The notes beneath the pieces are model-generated. The model was not told the origin of the DNA and did no database searches. It saw only the letters and a program-made list of their open reading frames with translations. Source: REEB85 sp018971455 (GTDB lineage: Bacteria > Pseudomonadota > Alphaproteobacteria > Acetobacterales > Acetobacteraceae). Taken from it: a DNA stretch of 12,025 bases. Below are positions 1-6,245 of the stretch, piece by piece. The position numbers and the translations under genes were made by a program. The stretch spans positions 1 through 12,025 of the forward strand of contig JAGWNT010000107.1 in the NCBI GenBank assembly GCA_028871195.1, given 5' to 3'. How positions within the stretch are numbered: the stretch's first letter is position 1; the number at the start of each line of letters is the position of its first letter.

Positions 1-580
1 GCGGGTCGTGCGGTGCCGCGTGGGCCAGGCGCCCGGGCCGGGCGGCCGCCCAGCCCGGCAGGGCGCGCAGGCGCGCCGGCGGCGGCGGGAGGCGCGCGGC
101 ATTGAACACCAGCACGCTGCGCCAGCGCCGCCACGGCGCCGCATCGCCCACCGACGGGTCAAGGTGGGACAGATCGGCATCGAGCAGGGCGGCATGCGGC
201 AGCCGCGCGAGCAGGCCGGGCATCAGCAGGCCGCGCGCCCGCAGGCCGGCGAGGTCGGCGTCCTCCACCGAGACCAGATCCGCCCCGCCGCCATCCGGTC
301 CGGCGGCGAGACGGGCGCATGCGGCGGCCGGGTCGGCGAGGCGCACATGGCGCACCCGCACGCCGTGGCGTACCATCATCTGCTCGGCGACCCAGGCGAT
401 GAACGCATTGGTGCGCTCGCACCCGGCCCAGGCGTGCCAGGCGACCATGCGGCCGCGCGCGGCCGATGCCAGCCCCGCCGGGCGGCCGCCGGGCAGCAGG
501 CCGGCCGCCGCGGCCAGAAGCTGGCGGCGCGACAGGGAGACGGGCTGCGTGCGGCCGGTGGCGGGCAGGGGTGCATCCAT
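1..580 (-). CDS. ABC transporter substrate-binding protein, YnjB-like (C-terminus beyond left edge)
   Basis: This is an open frame of 193 codons that starts at an ATG (580-578) and continues past the left edge. Residues about 16-35 carry a twin-arginine export signal (SLSRRQLLAAAAGLLPGG), so the protein should be exported folded to the periplasm. The mature part begins with a segment resembling E. coli YnjB: WHAWAGCERTNAFIAWVAEQ, then RVRHVRLADPAAACARLAAG, a GADLVSVEDADLAGLRARGLL stretch matching the YnjB DLLWVNGENF region, and a later VLVFNAARL strand. YnjB-type proteins are the binding components of an uncharacterised ABC importer (YnjBCD, COG4134) whose ligand is unknown. A permease and ATPase would be expected just to the left, outside the window. 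No strong Shine-Dalgarno precedes the ATG, but the Tat motif placement supports this start. It is divergent from the fluoride riboswitch with only about 50 bp between. Family recall is from memory of the YnjB sequence. Confidence 0.82.
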   Translation of the reverse strand, partial: MDAPLPATGRTQPVSLSRRQLLAAAAGLLPGGRPAGLASAARGRMVAWHAWAGCERTNAFIAWVAEQMMVRHGVRVRHVRLADPAAACARLAAGPDGGGADLVSVEDADLAGLRARGLLMPGLLARLPHAALLDADLSHLDPSVGDAAPWRRWRSVLVFNAARLPPPPARLRALPGWAAARPGRLAHAAPHDP

Positions 581-629
581 GGGGCCGATATGGCCCTGTT
601 GCGGCGATATTGCTCGACAATCCTCGCGA

Positions 630-678
630 TGGGGATGGAGTCCCCCGAAACCGCCGCACCTGGCTGATGACTCCTACC
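630..678 (+). promoter_or_regulatory. Fluoride riboswitch aptamer (crcB RNA motif)
   Basis: The aptamer fits the crcB RNA consensus. P1 is GGGG (631-634) with CCCC (643-646), enclosing loop ATGGAGTC. The loop strand GGAGTC (637-642) is complementary to GACTCC (669-674), forming the characteristic pseudoknot. The stem GCC (653-655)/GGC (662-664) is followed by the conserved GCTGATGACTCCTAC segment. Gene context is decisive: the next gene is a CrcB/Fluc fluoride channel. This class senses fluoride with Mg2+ ions and turns on expression. Confidence 0.93.
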
Positions 679-700
679 GTGCAACAACGCGGTGGGAGTC
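669..700 (+). promoter_or_regulatory. Alternative hairpin of the fluoride riboswitch (expression platform)
   Basis: GACTCCTACCG (669-679) can pair with CGGTGGGAGTC (690-700) over 11 positions (one G-U), with a 10-nt loop. The 5' arm contains GACTCC, the strand needed for the aptamer pseudoknot, so the two structures exclude each other. This is the expected layout of an expression platform. No U-tract follows, so the off-state mechanism (Rho, unusual termination or translation) cannot be read from sequence. Confidence 0.7.
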
Positions 701-799
701 TGTCCGAAATCCGGCCGGCTCCAGCCGCCCTGGCAGGCGAGGATGGGACATGCGCAGCGATTGCAGGCGGTTCGGCGGCGGCGCGCGAAGGATGGCGCG

Positions 800-1198
800 A
801 TGAACGGATACCTCTATGTCGGCCTCGGCGGGGCGCTGGGAAGCATGGCGCGCTACGGCGTGTCGCTGCTGGCGGTGCGCCTGCTCGGGCCGGCTTTCCC
901 CTGGGGCACGCTCATTATCAACGTGCTCGGCAGCTTCGTGATCTCCTTCTTCGGCACCCTGACCGCGGCCGGCGGGGCGGCGCCGGCGAGCGCCGGGCTG
1001 CGTATCCTGGTCATGGTCGGCATCTGCGGCGGCTTCACCACCTTCTCCTCGTTCAGCCTGCAGACGCTGGAACTGGCGCGCGGCGACGCCTGGGCGGCGG
1101 CGATGGCGAACATCGTGCTCTCGGTAGCACTCTGCCTGCTGGCGGTGAGCGCGGGCTTCGGTCTCGCCGCCCGCATCGGCGCGGCGGCCGGGCCATGA
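800..1198 (+). CDS. crcB: Fluoride-specific ion channel CrcB/Fluc
   Basis: The 132-aa product is the usual size for bacterial Fluc, a small membrane protein that forms a dual-topology dimer and lets cytoplasmic fluoride escape. Four hydrophobic segments are visible. Family landmarks are GGALGSMARYG near residues 9-19, WGTLIINVLGSF with the conserved pore Asn, and GGFTTFSSFSLQTLEL, which holds the central Na+-site Thr residues and the Phe-box phenylalanines. The ATG at 800 is chosen because GAAGGA (787-792) lies 7 nt upstream. The frame stays open further 5', but that stretch overlaps the riboswitch platform and is not protein-like. The gene sits about 120 bp downstream of the fluoride aptamer and its stop overlaps the start of the next gene (ATGA), so the two should be co-transcribed and fluoride-induced. 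Confidence 0.95.
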   Translation: MNGYLYVGLGGALGSMARYGVSLLAVRLLGPAFPWGTLIINVLGSFVISFFGTLTAAGGAAPASAGLRILVMVGICGGFTTFSSFSLQTLELARGDAWAAAMANIVLSVALCLLAVSAGFGLAARIGAAAGP

Positions 1199-2013
1199 GC
1201 TTCGGCATCCTCGCCGTGCTCAACCGCGTCGAGACGGCGCCCGCGGTGCTGGCGGCGGCCGCCTCCCTCGCCGGCCGCATCCCCGGGGCCCGGCTCGACC
1301 TGCTGCATGTCCGCCACGACGTGATGGAGGATTTCCTCGCCAGCGAGGAGGTGATGACCCGCGCGCGGCGCCAGGAGCTCGAGGCGATCAGCGAAGGCCG
1401 CAGCGCAGCCCTGCGGCAGATCGTCGCGCGGTGGCATGGCATGCCGGCGGCCTCGTTGCGGGAAATCACCGGACGGACGGCGGCCATCATCGTCGCGGAA
1501 AGCGCGGGGGCGGCCCTGGTGGTGGTCGGCCGCGCGGCCCCGTTGCATTACGAGGATGCGCGCCAGGCCATCCACGCCGCACTCCTGGAGACCGGGCGGC
1601 CGATGCTGCTGGTGCCCGCCTCACCCGCCCCGTCCGCGCAGCTGGGCCGGCATGTCGCCGTGGCGTGGAAGCCGGATGCGCCGGCCGAGCGCCTGCTCAC
1701 CGCCGCCCTGCCGATCCTGCGCGCGGCCGAGCGGGTCAGCATCCTGATCGCCGAGGAGACCGGCGCGCCGCCCCCGCCGCCGCACTTCCTGCTCGACGAG
1801 CTGGACCGCGCCGGCGTGCCGCACGCGGTGCTGCGATGGGCCGCCGCGGCGCAGGAGGTCGGCCCCGGGCTGCTGCGCGAGGCGCATGCGGCCGGTGCGG
1901 ACATGCTGGCGCTCGGCGCCTACAGCCGCAGCCGCCTGCTCGAACGCATCTTCGGCGGCGCCACCCAGCACATGCTGGACGCGGCCGACCTGCCCGTGCT
2001 GATGATGCACTGA
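1195..2013 (+). CDS. Tandem universal stress protein (UspA family)
   Basis: The 272-aa protein has two UspA-like halves. The N-terminal half (about 1-140) begins with the hydrophobic strand FGILAVLNRVETAPAVLAAA, contains LDLLHVRHD, and ends GAALVVVGRAAP...GRPMLLVPAS. The C-terminal half (about 152-272) starts HVAVAWKPDAPAERLLTAAL and ends GADMLALGAYSRSRLLERIF...GATQHML...LPVLMMH, the typical Usp ending. The nucleotide-binding loop is of the G-x2-x-x9-G type but has Ser where Gly is usual (GAYS), so ATP binding is uncertain. The function is a cytoplasmic stress protein; the partner and ligand are unknown. The start ATG (1195-1197) overlaps the crcB stop, implying translational coupling and fluoride control. 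The 3' end converges on ilvD with a 45-bp gap. Confidence 0.88.
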   Translation: MSFGILAVLNRVETAPAVLAAAASLAGRIPGARLDLLHVRHDVMEDFLASEEVMTRARRQELEAISEGRSAALRQIVARWHGMPAASLREITGRTAAIIVAESAGAALVVVGRAAPLHYEDARQAIHAALLETGRPMLLVPASPAPSAQLGRHVAVAWKPDAPAERLLTAALPILRAAERVSILIAEETGAPPPPPHFLLDELDRAGVPHAVLRWAAAAQEVGPGLLREAHAAGADMLALGAYSRSRLLERIFGGATQHMLDAADLPVLMMH

Positions 2014-2031
2014 CACGGGCCCCCCGGTGTC
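2012..2031. terminator. Weak hairpin between convergent genes
   Basis: GACAC/GTGTC arms, then a G-G mismatch and two more GC pairs around a CCCC loop, overlap the stop codon of the stress protein gene. No T-tract follows on either strand, so terminator function for the operon and ilvD is only a possibility. Confidence 0.25.
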
Positions 2032-2058
2032 GGCGCCCCCCGTCTCAGCGCCGCCTGG

Positions 2059-3915
2059 TCAGCGCCGCTTGCGCAGCTGCGCCAGATCGCGCACCGCCCC
2101 GCGCGCTGCGCTCGTGGTCATCGCCGCATAGGCCTGCAACGCCGTCGAAACGACGCGCGCGCGCGGCGCGGGCTGCCAGGCCGCCTCGCCCCGCGCCTCC
2201 ATCCGCGCGCGGCGGGCCTGCAACGTGGCCTCGTCCACGGCCAGACGCAGGATGCGCGCGGGGATGTCGATCTCGATGCGATCGCCCTCCTCCACCAGCC
2301 CGATGGTGCCGCCCTCGGCCGCCTCGGGCGAGATATGGCCGATCGACAGGCCCGAGGTGCCGCCGGAGAAGCGCCCGTCCGTGACCAGTGCGCACAGCTT
2401 CCCGAGGCCTTTGGATTTCAGATAGCTGGTCGGGTACAGCATCTCCTGCATGCCCGGCCCGCCCTTCGGCCCCTCGTAGCGGATCAGCACCACGTCGCCC
2501 GCCTTCACGGCGTCGCCCAGGATGCCCGCCACCGCGGCCTCCTGGCTTTCGAAGATGCGCGCGGGGCCGGCGAAGACGAGGTTGGAGGCATCGACGCCGG
2601 CGGTCTTCACGATGGCGCCGTCGCGCGCCAGGTTGCCGTAGAGCACGGCCAGCCCGCCATCCTTGCTGAAGGCGTGGGCCACATCGCGGATGACGCCCTT
2701 CTCGCGGTCGAGATCAAGCGCCTCGTATCGGCTGTTCTGGCTGAATGCCTGCGTGGTGCGCACGCCGCCAGGCGCCGCGGTGAACAGGGTTGCCGCGTTG
2801 CCCTCGGCATTGGCGCGCACATCCCATTGCGCGAGCGCCTTGGCCAGGCTCGGCGCATGAACGGTGGCCACCGTGGTGTCGATCAGCCCGGCGCGGTCGA
2901 GTTCGCCGACGATGCCCATGATGCCGCCGGCGCGGTGCACGTCCTCGACATGCACATCCGCCACCGACGGGGAGACCTTGCACAGATTGGGCACCCGGCG
3001 GGACAGCCGGTCGATGTCCTGCATCGTGAAATCCACACCGCCCTCCTGGGCGGCGGCGAGCAGGTGCAGCACGGTGTTGGTCGATCCGCCCATGGCGATG
3101 TCGAGCGACATGGCGTTCTCGAAGGCCGCCCGGGTGGCGATGTTGCGCGGCAGGGCGGAGGCGTCGTCCTGCTCGTACCAGCGCCGTGCAAGATCGACCA
3201 CCGTCCACCCGGCCTCGACGAACAGCTTCTCGCGGTCGGCATGGGTGGCGACCAGCGTGCCGTTGCCCGGCAAGGCAAGACCCAGCGCCTCGGTCAGGCA
3301 GTTCATCGAATTGGCGGTGAACATGCCAGAGCAGGAGCCGCAGGTCGGGCAGGCGGAGCGCTCCTGTGCCGCGGCCTCGTCGTCGCTCACCTTGGGGTCG
3401 GCGGCGGCGACCATGGCGGTGATGAGGTCGGTGCGGCGGATCGTCGCCCCCTCGCGCATCTTGCCGGCCTCCATCGGCCCGCCGGAGACGAACACGGTGG
3501 GGATGTTCAGCCGCATCGCCGCCATCAGCATGCCGGGCGTGATCTTGTCGCAGTTGGAAATGCACACCAGCGCGTCGGCGCAATGCGCCTGCACCATGTA
3601 TTCCACGGCATCCGCGATCAGCTCGCGCGAGGGCAGGCTGTAGAGCATGCCGTCATGGCCCATGGCGATGCCGTCATCGACGGCGATGGTGTTGAACTCC
3701 TTGGCCACACCGCCGGCCTTCTGCACCTCGCCGGCGACCAGCTGGCCGAGATCCTTCAGGTGCACATGGCCGGGCACGAACTGGGTGAAGGAATTGGCGA
3801 TGGCGATGATGGGCTTGCCGAAATCGCCATCGCCCATGCCGGTGGCGCGCCACAGGGCGCGGGCGCCGGCCATGTTGCGGCCGTGGGTGGTGGTGCGGGA
3901 GCGATAGGCGGGCAT
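2059..3915 (-). CDS. ilvD: Dihydroxyacid dehydratase
   Basis: The 618-aa protein is nearly collinear with E. coli IlvD (616 aa). It dehydrates 2,3-dihydroxy-isovalerate and 2,3-dihydroxy-3-methylvalerate to the 2-keto acids in valine, isoleucine and leucine (and pantothenate) synthesis in the cytoplasm. Visible landmarks are NSFTQFVPGHVHL (41-53), the AVDDGIAMGH segment with metal-binding Asp81, SNCDKITPGM with cluster Cys122 and the modified Lys124, and CPTCGSCSGMFTANSMNC with cluster Cys195. The VPGH form at position 49, without the extra Cys of the [2Fe-2S] subgroup, points to the E. coli-like [4Fe-4S] type. The ATG is supported by AGGAAG (complement of 3921-3926) 5 nt upstream. It lies downstream of two same-strand membrane protein genes with a 95-bp gap, enough for its own promoter. 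No leader-peptide attenuator is visible. Confidence 0.97.
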   Translation of the reverse strand: MPAYRSRTTTHGRNMAGARALWRATGMGDGDFGKPIIAIANSFTQFVPGHVHLKDLGQLVAGEVQKAGGVAKEFNTIAVDDGIAMGHDGMLYSLPSRELIADAVEYMVQAHCADALVCISNCDKITPGMLMAAMRLNIPTVFVSGGPMEAGKMREGATIRRTDLITAMVAAADPKVSDDEAAAQERSACPTCGSCSGMFTANSMNCLTEALGLALPGNGTLVATHADREKLFVEAGWTVVDLARRWYEQDDASALPRNIATRAAFENAMSLDIAMGGSTNTVLHLLAAAQEGGVDFTMQDIDRLSRRVPNLCKVSPSVADVHVEDVHRAGGIMGIVGELDRAGLIDTTVATVHAPSLAKALAQWDVRANAEGNAATLFTAAPGGVRTTQAFSQNSRYEALDLDREKGVIRDVAHAFSKDGGLAVLYGNLARDGAIVKTAGVDASNLVFAGPARIFESQEAAVAGILGDAVKAGDVVLIRYEGPKGGPGMQEMLYPTSYLKSKGLGKLCALVTDGRFSGGTSGLSIGHISPEAAEGGTIGLVEEGDRIEIDIPARILRLAVDEATLQARRARMEARGEAAWQPAPRARVVSTALQAYAAMTTSAARGAVRDLAQLRKRR

Positions 3916-4010
3916 GGCGGCTTCCTCGGCGGTTTCTTGAAGGGGGCGGTCGGCGGCGGCGATGGGGGGCGCAGACTACATCGGCGTCCGGGTGAGGGCG
4001 AGAGGCCGCC

Positions 4011-4211
4011 TCAGCGCCGGGCGCGGCGCAGCGCGCTCTCCAGCAGGATGGCGGCGAGGCCGGCAAACAGCAGCGGCCCGCGCAGGGTGGGCGTCAGCCA
4101 CGGGGCGAGCCACCAGAGCAGCGCGATCCAGGCCAGGATGGCCACGGCGAAGGCCCCGTCATCGACGAACAGGCCGAGGATTTCGCTCAGGATGGTGCGC
4201 AGCCAGACCAT
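4011..4211 (-). CDS. Small two-segment membrane protein
   Basis: This 66-aa product has two hydrophobic stretches, at about residues 20-39 (GAFAVAILAWIALLWWLAPW) and 44-58 (RGPLLFAGLAAILLE). It starts amphipathically (MVWLRTILSEILGLFVDDG) and ends in basic residues (RRARR), so it is an inner-membrane protein with an Arg-rich cytoplasmic tail. No characterised family is recognised, although similar short proteins seem from memory to accompany COG4280-type genes in other alphaproteobacteria. Its ATG lies only 6 nt after the stop of the upstream COG4280-like gene, so the two are almost certainly co-transcribed and may work together. The Shine-Dalgarno is weak (GGCGGGG), which fits translational coupling. 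It is followed by ilvD after 95 bp. Confidence 0.75.
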   Translation of the reverse strand: MVWLRTILSEILGLFVDDGAFAVAILAWIALLWWLAPWLTPTLRGPLLFAGLAAILLESALRRARR

Positions 4212-4217
4212 CCCCGC

Positions 4218-4967
4218 CTAGCCCCGCACCGGCGCGCGGCCGCGGCACATCGCAACCATCGGCAGGGAGGTCGCCAGGAAGCCTACGATGAGCGCCAGGA
4301 TCGACCAGTCGGCGCCCGGCCAATGCAGCCCGATCCCCTCGCCCACCCAGAACGTGCCGAAGGCGCTGAGCAGCACGCCGACGCCGAATTTCAGCGTGTT
4401 CTCCGGCACCCGGGCGAGCGGGCGATGCACCACGAGGCCGAGGATGATGACCGCCAGCAGTGCCGCCAGCGCGCCCAGGCTGGCCGGCACCAGCAGGCCG
4501 CTGCCGCCCGCCCCCACGGCGATGACGATGAACACGACCTCGGTGCCCTCCAGCATGGTGATCTTGAAGCTGGTGGCGAAGGCCAGCCGGTCCCAGCCCC
4601 GGGTGATGCCGCCAAGCCGGCGCAAGGCGGCGGTCTCGGCGGCGAAAGCGGCCTCCTCGTCATGCAGGGCGATGACGCCGGCCGCGCGCAGCACCGCCTT
4701 GCGCAGCCAGCGCAGGCCGAACAGCAGCAGAAGCGTGCCCACGCCAAGCTGCACCACGGGCAGCGGAATGCGGGTGAGCGCGCGGCCGAGCACGGCGATG
4801 AGCCCCAGCAGCACCAGCAGCGCAGCACCACTGCCCGCCAGCGCCGGCCGCCAGCCGCGCACGGTGCCGACCGCGAGCACGATGGTGAGCGCCTCGACGA
4901 ACTCGACCAAGGAGGCGAGGAACGCGGCCAGCATCGGGGCCGCGGCATGGGTCAGGCTGACGGTCAC
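4218..4967 (-). CDS. COG4280-type integral membrane protein, two-fold repeat, putative transporter
   Basis: The 249-aa protein has six to seven hydrophobic segments. It consists of two related halves. LVEFVEALTIVLAVGTVRG (20-38) corresponds to MLEGTEVVFIVIAVGAGG (138-155), and IPLPVVQLGVGTLLLLFG (67-84) corresponds to VPENTLKFGVGVLLSAFG (187-204). Each half has a Glu-x-x-Glu motif in a membrane helix (E22/E25 and E140/E143), and a further GEG follows at 209-211. Such acidic pairs resemble the logic of metal-ion permeases like FTR1, but no substrate is established for this family. The product is an inner-membrane protein. The GTG start is supported by GGAGG (complement of 4976-4980) 8 nt upstream. 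The downstream 66-aa membrane protein lies 6 nt away. A 44-bp piece of this gene is repeated in inverted orientation beyond the tRNA gene. Confidence 0.85.
   Translation of the reverse strand: MTVSLTHAAAPMLAAFLASLVEFVEALTIVLAVGTVRGWRPALAGSGAALLVLLGLIAVLGRALTRIPLPVVQLGVGTLLLLFGLRWLRKAVLRAAGVIALHDEEAAFAAETAALRRLGGITRGWDRLAFATSFKITMLEGTEVVFIVIAVGAGGSGLLVPASLGALAALLAVIILGLVVHRPLARVPENTLKFGVGVLLSAFGTFWVGEGIGLHWPGADWSILALIVGFLATSLPMVAMCRGRAPVRG
4780..4823 (-). repeat. Inverted repeat arm A (within COG4280-like gene)
   Basis: These 44 bases, encoding about AALLVLLGLIAVLGR on the minus strand, match 5313-5356 on the plus strand at 42 of 44 positions by eye. Both differences are T in this copy and C in the other. 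Confidence 0.85.
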
Positions 4968-4975
4968 GTCGATGG

Positions 4976-4980
4976 CCTCC
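4976..4980 (-). promoter_or_regulatory. Shine-Dalgarno deciding a GTG start
   Basis: The minus strand reads GGAGG, 8 nt before GTG (4967-4965). No ATG at an equivalent place gives a better start for the COG4280-like protein, and the N-terminal hydrophobic domain begins soon after this codon. Confidence 0.7.
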
Positions 4981-5057
4981 GGAGTCGCACCCGCGGTCCG
5001 CGCCGCCCTTGCCCGGGCGTTGCCGCGTCAAGGGAGATATCGCGCCGGCCAGGGGCC

Positions 5058-5086
5058 TTGCAATGGCGCGGCAATGCCAGTATCGA
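5058..5086 (+). promoter_or_regulatory. Probable sigma-70 type promoter of tRNA-Lys
   Basis: TTGCAA (5058-5063), a 17-bp spacer and TATCGA (5081-5086) lie 24 bp before the tRNA 5' end. The region between the -10 box and the tRNA is GC-rich (GAGCGCTCG), as is common for stringently controlled stable RNA promoters. Confidence 0.5.
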
Positions 5087-5110
5087 GCGCTCGTCCACCA
5101 GCCATGGATC

Positions 5111-5186
<76 letters not shown>

Positions 5187-5230
5187 ATCCTTTCAGTGGC
5201 TTAGGGGGCAATCCAGCGGAACAGACCGGG

Positions 5231-5256
5231 ATTGTCAGACTCGGTTGTCTGACGAT
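5231..5256 (+). terminator. Hairpin downstream of tRNA-Lys
   Basis: GTCAGAC (5234-5240) pairs perfectly with GTCTGAC (5247-5253) around loop TCGGTT, and the stem can extend by ATT/GAT with one wobble. It lies 45 bp after the tRNA. No T-run follows, so it may be a processing or termination element or an unrelated palindrome. Confidence 0.35.
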
Positions 5257-5300
5257 GTTGCCGCAGTGCCCCCGGTCGCCGCCGGCGGCGCAATTGTCTC

Positions 5301-5357
5301 GGCGTCGGCGCGGCGCTGCTGGTGCTGCCGGGGCTCATCGCCGTGCCCGGCCGCGCC
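5301..5357 (+). pseudogene. Decayed inverted fragment of a COG4280-like gene
   Basis: In one plus-strand frame these bases read GVGAALLVLPGLIAVPGRA. Residues 45-63 of the intact COG4280-like protein (4218-4967) read GSGAALLVLLGLIAVLGRA. At the DNA level 5313-5356 matches 4780-4823 at 42 of 44 positions in inverted orientation. The two differences both turn Leu into Pro inside a membrane helix, and homology stops abruptly on both sides. The flanking frame has no sensible start, so this is a remnant rather than a gene. It could be a local inverted duplication or the leftover of a second paralogue, because the codons just 5' of the repeat differ (GVG against GSG). Confidence 0.7.
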
Positions 5358-5365
5358 GGGTGGCG

Positions 5366-5677
5366 TCAGGCCCAGGACCCCCATTTGTGTTCGATGCCCT
5401 CGCGCTTGCACAGCGCCGTCAGCTCGTCCACGGCACCCGCGCGCCCCATAAAGCGTTCCCGCAGCAGCACGAAGGCGAGCTTCGCGACGGCGGCCGTTGG
5501 CACGTCGACCCAGAATTCATAATCCGAATCGTGCCAGATTTTCTCGACCGGCTCCCCCATATCCTGCGCGTCCACGCGGATCGCCCCATCGGCCAGCCGG
5601 CTCAGCACGACCGACCGAAACGTCCCCCCTTCCGATCGCTCGTCAATCCGAAACAGCTCCAGCGACTCACCATCCAT
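5366..5677 (-). CDS. Conserved-looking hypothetical protein, 103 aa
   Basis: No named family is recognised. The product is small, soluble and acidic, with no signal peptide or membrane segment. It has a strand-like start (ESLELFRIDERSEGGTFRSV), a central IWHDSDYEFWVDVP motif (48-60), a helix TAAVAKLAFVLLRERF and an ending GIEHKWGSWA. The DSDYEFWV-type core with a C-terminal W/SW resembles, from memory, small single-domain proteins seen beside toxin or accessory genes, but that does not establish a function. The ATG at 5677 is preferred because GGAGG (complement of 5688-5692) lies 10 nt upstream. The frame is open further 5' but becomes Arg/Gly/Pro-rich and unlike protein there. It is an isolated gene in the poorly coding stretch next to the tRNA; possible promoter-like TATAGG and CATAAG sequences occur just upstream. 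Confidence 0.7.
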   Translation of the reverse strand: MDGESLELFRIDERSEGGTFRSVVLSRLADGAIRVDAQDMGEPVEKIWHDSDYEFWVDVPTAAVAKLAFVLLRERFMGRAGAVDELTALCKREGIEHKWGSWA

Positions 5678-5922
5678 CGCGACCCCGCCTCCGCAGCTCG
5701 TGTTGCCCCGCTTATGCCCCCTATACTCCCCAATGCCGAAGGCAGCCGCAGCGCCACCACTCCGGCCCCCTGCGCCCCGGAGCCCGTCTGCCGCAACGGC
5801 TTGAGTGCCCCGGCCGGCAGGTCGTTCCAATTCCGCATGGCCGATACCCGCGCGGGCCAGCGCCACGCGCGCCGATACACGCCGAGCACGCCCCTCGCGT
5901 CGCTGCCTGGCGCTGGTTCGGC
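5678..5922. other. Stretch of 245 bp with no convincing gene
   Basis: All six frames here are rich in Arg, Pro, Gly and Ala with no recognisable motif. Its left end (5678-5740) should hold the promoter of the 103-aa gene. Nothing else is supported. Confidence 0.5.
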
Positions 5923-6177
5923 ATGGCGTCGGGCGCCGACACGCGCCAGGCTGAGGCGATCGGCCTCGTGGAAGATGATGGGCACCGCCTGCCGGCCCTG
6001 CGGTATTCCGGCACCGTTGCGCTCTCGGTCGAGGGCGGGCCGGCGGAGGCAAGCGTCGCCGGTTGCAGCTTCATCGACACGGCAACCGGTCTTGTTCGCG
6101 CCTCGACGCTGCTCTGGCGCATCCGGCCGGCGCGGGCACCGGCCCTCGTCGTTCTTTTGACGGGCGGAGGCTCCTGA
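5923..6177 (+). CDS. Doubtful ORF, possible remnant of a larger gene
   Basis: From ATG 5923 the frame encodes 84 aa with GC-rich third positions and a plausible beta-rich passage: ALRYSGTVALSVEGG, then AEASVAGCSFIDTATGLVRA and STLLWRI. The frame is open well 5' of the ATG but becomes low in protein character. There is no Shine-Dalgarno before the ATG. No family is recognised. It may be the 3' part of a gene whose start has been lost, which would fit the eroded look of this tRNA-adjacent region, or it may be a chance frame. It converges on the MFS gene with 68 bp between. Confidence 0.25.
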   Translation: MASGADTRQAEAIGLVEDDGHRLPALRYSGTVALSVEGGPAEASVAGCSFIDTATGLVRASTLLWRIRPARAPALVVLLTGGGS

Positions 6178-6245
6178 CCACGGCGCACAGGGCGAACAGG
6201 CCGGCGAGGACGCCACCGGTAATGGCGACCGGCGCGCCGCTCACC

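Noticed and set aside
466..1194. Long 5' extension of the universal stress protein frame, and a GTG extension of crcB to 692
   Set aside because: Both extensions run over the riboswitch or the crcB gene and lack protein character. Internal starts at 1195 and 800 fit the families and ribosome sites.
2335..4221. Plus-strand open frame of 628 codons opposite ilvD
   Set aside because: It is antisense to a clear IlvD; its product is His/Gly/Ala-rich with no family motif. It is a GC-driven shadow frame.
5187..5300. Phage or island attachment site at the tRNA 3' end
   Set aside because: No second copy of the tRNA 3' sequence and no integrase are present in the window.
6071..6244. Minus-strand 57-codon frame starting with GTG just after the MFS stop, with one hydrophobic segment (VAITGGVLAGLFALCAVV)
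   Set aside because: The coupling position is attractive, but the rest is Arg-rich, there is no real ribosome site, and it overlaps another weak frame. Evidence is insufficient to call a gene.
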